A stretch of 7,317 nucleotides of DNA from Nitriliruptorales bacterium (GTDB lineage Bacteria > Actinomycetota > Nitriliruptoria > Euzebyales > Egibacteraceae). How positions within the stretch are numbered: position 1 is the first letter of the stretch; every line of letters begins with the position of its first letter. The position numbers and the translations under genes are program-made. This document shows positions 6,248 through 7,317 of the stretch, piece by piece. Where the stretch lies: contig SKPY01000139.1 of the NCBI GenBank assembly GCA_007119305.1, forward strand, positions 1 through 7,317. Direction: 5' to 3'. Under the pieces are notes generated by a model. It did not search any database and had not been told where the DNA came from. It was given only the letters and a program-made list of their open reading frames with translations.

Positions 6248-6967
6248 GTGATGCGCCTGCCCGCGGCCCAGCTCCCCACGGCCGGACTGCCCCCGCTCGT
6301 GCTGCTGTCGTTGCTCGTGCTGGGCCTGCTCGTGCCGCTCGTCTTGCCGGCGCCGGCCTGGGCCGCTGCCTGCGGCCCGGTCGAGACCCCGCCCGATGAG
6401 GGCCACCACCACCTCGTGAGCGGGGGCGAGCCGCCGGTGCCCTACCGTTCCGTGCCGCCGACGTCGGGCTGGCACTTCCGCGAGCGTGGTGAGATGCGCT
6501 TCGGTGTGCACGGCCCTGAGGAACCGCTGAGCGAGCCCCGCCAGGTCAGCGTGCTCGCGGTCGGTGGCGTCGTGATCACCTATCACGGCCTCGACTCCGA
6601 CGCGGTGGCCCGGCTGGTGGGCGTGGTCGAGGACGAGCCACGGCGCCCGCTTGCGCTCACCCCGTACGCAGAGCTCGACCCCGGGCAGGTCGCGCTCACG
6701 GCCTGGGGCCACAAGCAGGTGTGCGACGGGGTCGACCTCGAGGCCGTCAGCGCCTTCGTGGAGGCCTACGCCGCGCCGGAGCCCGACTTCGGGATGGCCG
6801 CCGATCACGTCCACGACGGCGCCCAGGGCGCAGCCGCGCCCGAAACGCCGGGCACGGACCGCGTCGGCGGCCCGTGGGCCGTTGTGGTGACGGGCGCCGT
6901 CCTCGCAGCTGCCGTGGTGGGAGCCCGGCTCGCGGTACGACCCCGCAGGCCGGACCCAGGTGCCTAG
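6248..6967 (+). CDS. DUF3105-family exported membrane protein
   Basis: A 239-residue protein. Residues 14-39 are a hydrophobic signal peptide ending in PAPAWAAA, with likely cleavage near residue 39-41 just before Cys42. The middle matches what I know of DUF3105: GHHH (52-55), Y66, the hallmark PPTSGWH (70-76), GVHGPEEPL (86-94), VGGVVITYHGL (105-115) and TAWGHKQVC (151-159), ending in FVEAY. Residues 209-228 form a second hydrophobic span followed by Arg-rich RLAVRPRRP, so the protein is probably held with its domain outside and its tail inside. Cys42 and Cys159 could pair. The many His suggest metal binding, but the family has no established function. The GTG at 6248 is directly followed by ATG; either may start translation, and GTG fits the leaderless promoter. 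No operon partner is present on this strand. Confidence 0.88.
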   Translation: MMRLPAAQLPTAGLPPLVLLSLLVLGLLVPLVLPAPAWAAACGPVETPPDEGHHHLVSGGEPPVPYRSVPPTSGWHFRERGEMRFGVHGPEEPLSEPRQVSVLAVGGVVITYHGLDSDAVARLVGVVEDEPRRPLALTPYAELDPGQVALTAWGHKQVCDGVDLEAVSAFVEAYAAPEPDFGMAADHVHDGAQGAAAPETPGTDRVGGPWAVVVTGAVLAAAVVGARLAVRPRRPDPGA

Positions 6968-6995
6968 CAGCCGGGCCACCAGGAGCCCTGGCGCT

Positions 6996-7019
6996 GAGGA
7001 TGCAGCGCGGAGGCTGCAA
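6996..7019. repeat. Palindromic 24-bp element, copy 1
   Basis: Begins GAGGATGCAGC and ends GGCTGCAA. TGCAGC (7001-7006) pairs with GCTGCA (7013-7018) around the loop GCGGAG. It lies 28 bases past the DUF3105 stop and is matched at 23 of 24 bases by the copy at 7057-7080. Possible terminator or dispersed intergenic palindrome; no T-tract. Confidence 0.8.
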
Positions 7020-7056
7020 ACTCGGGCAGGTGGCGGGTCTGGCGTCTGGGGCGCGG

Positions 7057-7080
7057 GAGGATGCAGCGCGGGGGCTGCAA
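7057..7080. repeat. Palindromic 24-bp element, copy 2
   Basis: Same element 61 bp downstream, with arms 7062-7067 and 7074-7079 and loop GCGGGG; the only difference from copy 1 is in the loop. It lies nine bases beyond the stop codon of the minus-strand gene at the right edge, so each convergent gene has one hairpin just after its end. Confidence 0.8.
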
Positions 7081-7089
7081 CTGCGGAGG

Positions 7090-7317
7090 TCAGGCCGGGG
7101 TGGGCTCGCGGCGCAGCCGCTTGGCCGCGAGCTCGCCCGCGCTGTGGCCGGTGCGCCGCCGAGCGTGGGCGAGGGCGGACGCGGCCGCAGCCAGTGCCTG
7201 ACCGCCGGCGATGGGCTCCGCGAGGACATCCTCGGCGTGGAGCACGCGCACGCCCGGCTGCTCCAGCCACCGTGCCAGCACATCTGTCTCGGCGGCCGCC
7301 GCGTCGTCGCCGGCGGG
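7090..7317 (-). CDS. C-terminus of a protein entering from the right edge, probably DEDDh exonuclease/UvrC-like
   Basis: The frame is open from 7317 to the TGA at 7090-7092, giving the last 75 residues of a longer protein; an internal GTG at 7281 could only make a 63-residue fragment and has no good ribosome site, so I read it as partial. The readable core is ETDVLARWLEQPGVRVLHAE followed by PIAGGQALAAA and an Arg-rich tail. The RWL-x-x-PGVR pattern resembles, from memory, the C-terminal end of actinobacterial proteins fusing a DNA polymerase III epsilon-type exonuclease to a UvrC-like nuclease domain, such as Rv2191, which neighbours trpD in Mycobacterium tuberculosis. None of the catalytic motifs is inside the window, so this naming rests on a short tail and on context. 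Confidence 0.5.
   Translation of the reverse strand, partial: PAGDDAAAAETDVLARWLEQPGVRVLHAEDVLAEPIAGGQALAAAASALAHARRRTGHSAGELAAKRLRREPTPA

Noticed and set aside
6968..7089. CRISPR-like or insertion-sequence origin for the two 24-bp repeats
   Set aside because: Only two copies, internally palindromic, no transposase or cas gene nearby and no target-site duplication; a hairpin element explains them better.
5603..7270. A 555-codon open frame on the minus strand covering the RAM gene, DUF3105 gene and repeats
   Set aside because: Low-complexity Arg/Ala/Gly-rich translation that overlaps clear genes on both strands; the RAM gene in another frame has motifs and a strong ribosome site.

Overview
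This is a compact, very GC-rich window with strong third-position G/C bias, GTG as well as ATG starts, and -10 boxes of TANNNT type without clear -35 boxes. All of this fits a high-GC actinobacterium. The grouping of trpD with a stand-alone Lrp/AsnC effector-domain protein and a probable exonuclease C-terminus also fits that phylum. The acidic linker of the secreted lipoprotein suggests, weakly, a deep-branching or salt-adapted lineage (Nitriliruptoria-like). No mobile element, CRISPR array, tRNA or rRNA is visible.

Layout. (1) 1-1889, minus strand: a two-gene unit. A 378-residue protein of no family I recognise is followed, with a GTGA stop/start overlap, by a FAD-dependent oxidoreductase of the phytoene-dehydrogenase/PYROXD2 type that runs off the left edge. 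(2) 1890-2057: divergent promoter region. (3) 2058-5616, plus strand: a membrane-anchored TlpA-like thioredoxin; a small, degenerate CheY-like receiver protein; trpD (anthranilate phosphoribosyltransferase), 3 bp after the receiver gene; and a lipoprotein of the PQQ-dependent aldose/sorbosone dehydrogenase type. (4) 5617-5718: convergent gap with a GC-rich hairpin. (5) 5719-6012, minus: a stand-alone Lrp/AsnC ligand-binding (RAM) domain. (6) 6013-6247: divergent promoter region. (7) 6248-6967, plus: a DUF3105 protein with signal peptide and C-terminal membrane anchor. (8) 6968-7089: convergent gap with two near-identical 24-bp copies of a palindromic element. (9) 7090-7317, minus: C-terminus of a gene entering from the right, probably a DEDDh exonuclease/UvrC-like fusion.

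How the parts may work together. The receiver and TrpD are almost certainly co-translated, and a RAM-domain amino-acid sensor lies close by, so a small tryptophan-linked control unit is conceivable but unproven. TlpA, the PQQ-type lipoprotein and DUF3105 all act outside the membrane, and the first two may reflect envelope redox chemistry. The least described items are the 378-residue protein coupled to the FAD enzyme, the receiver lacking its acidic pair beside trpD, and the paired hairpin repeats between convergent genes. Most of the window is otherwise ordinary chromosomal housekeeping.
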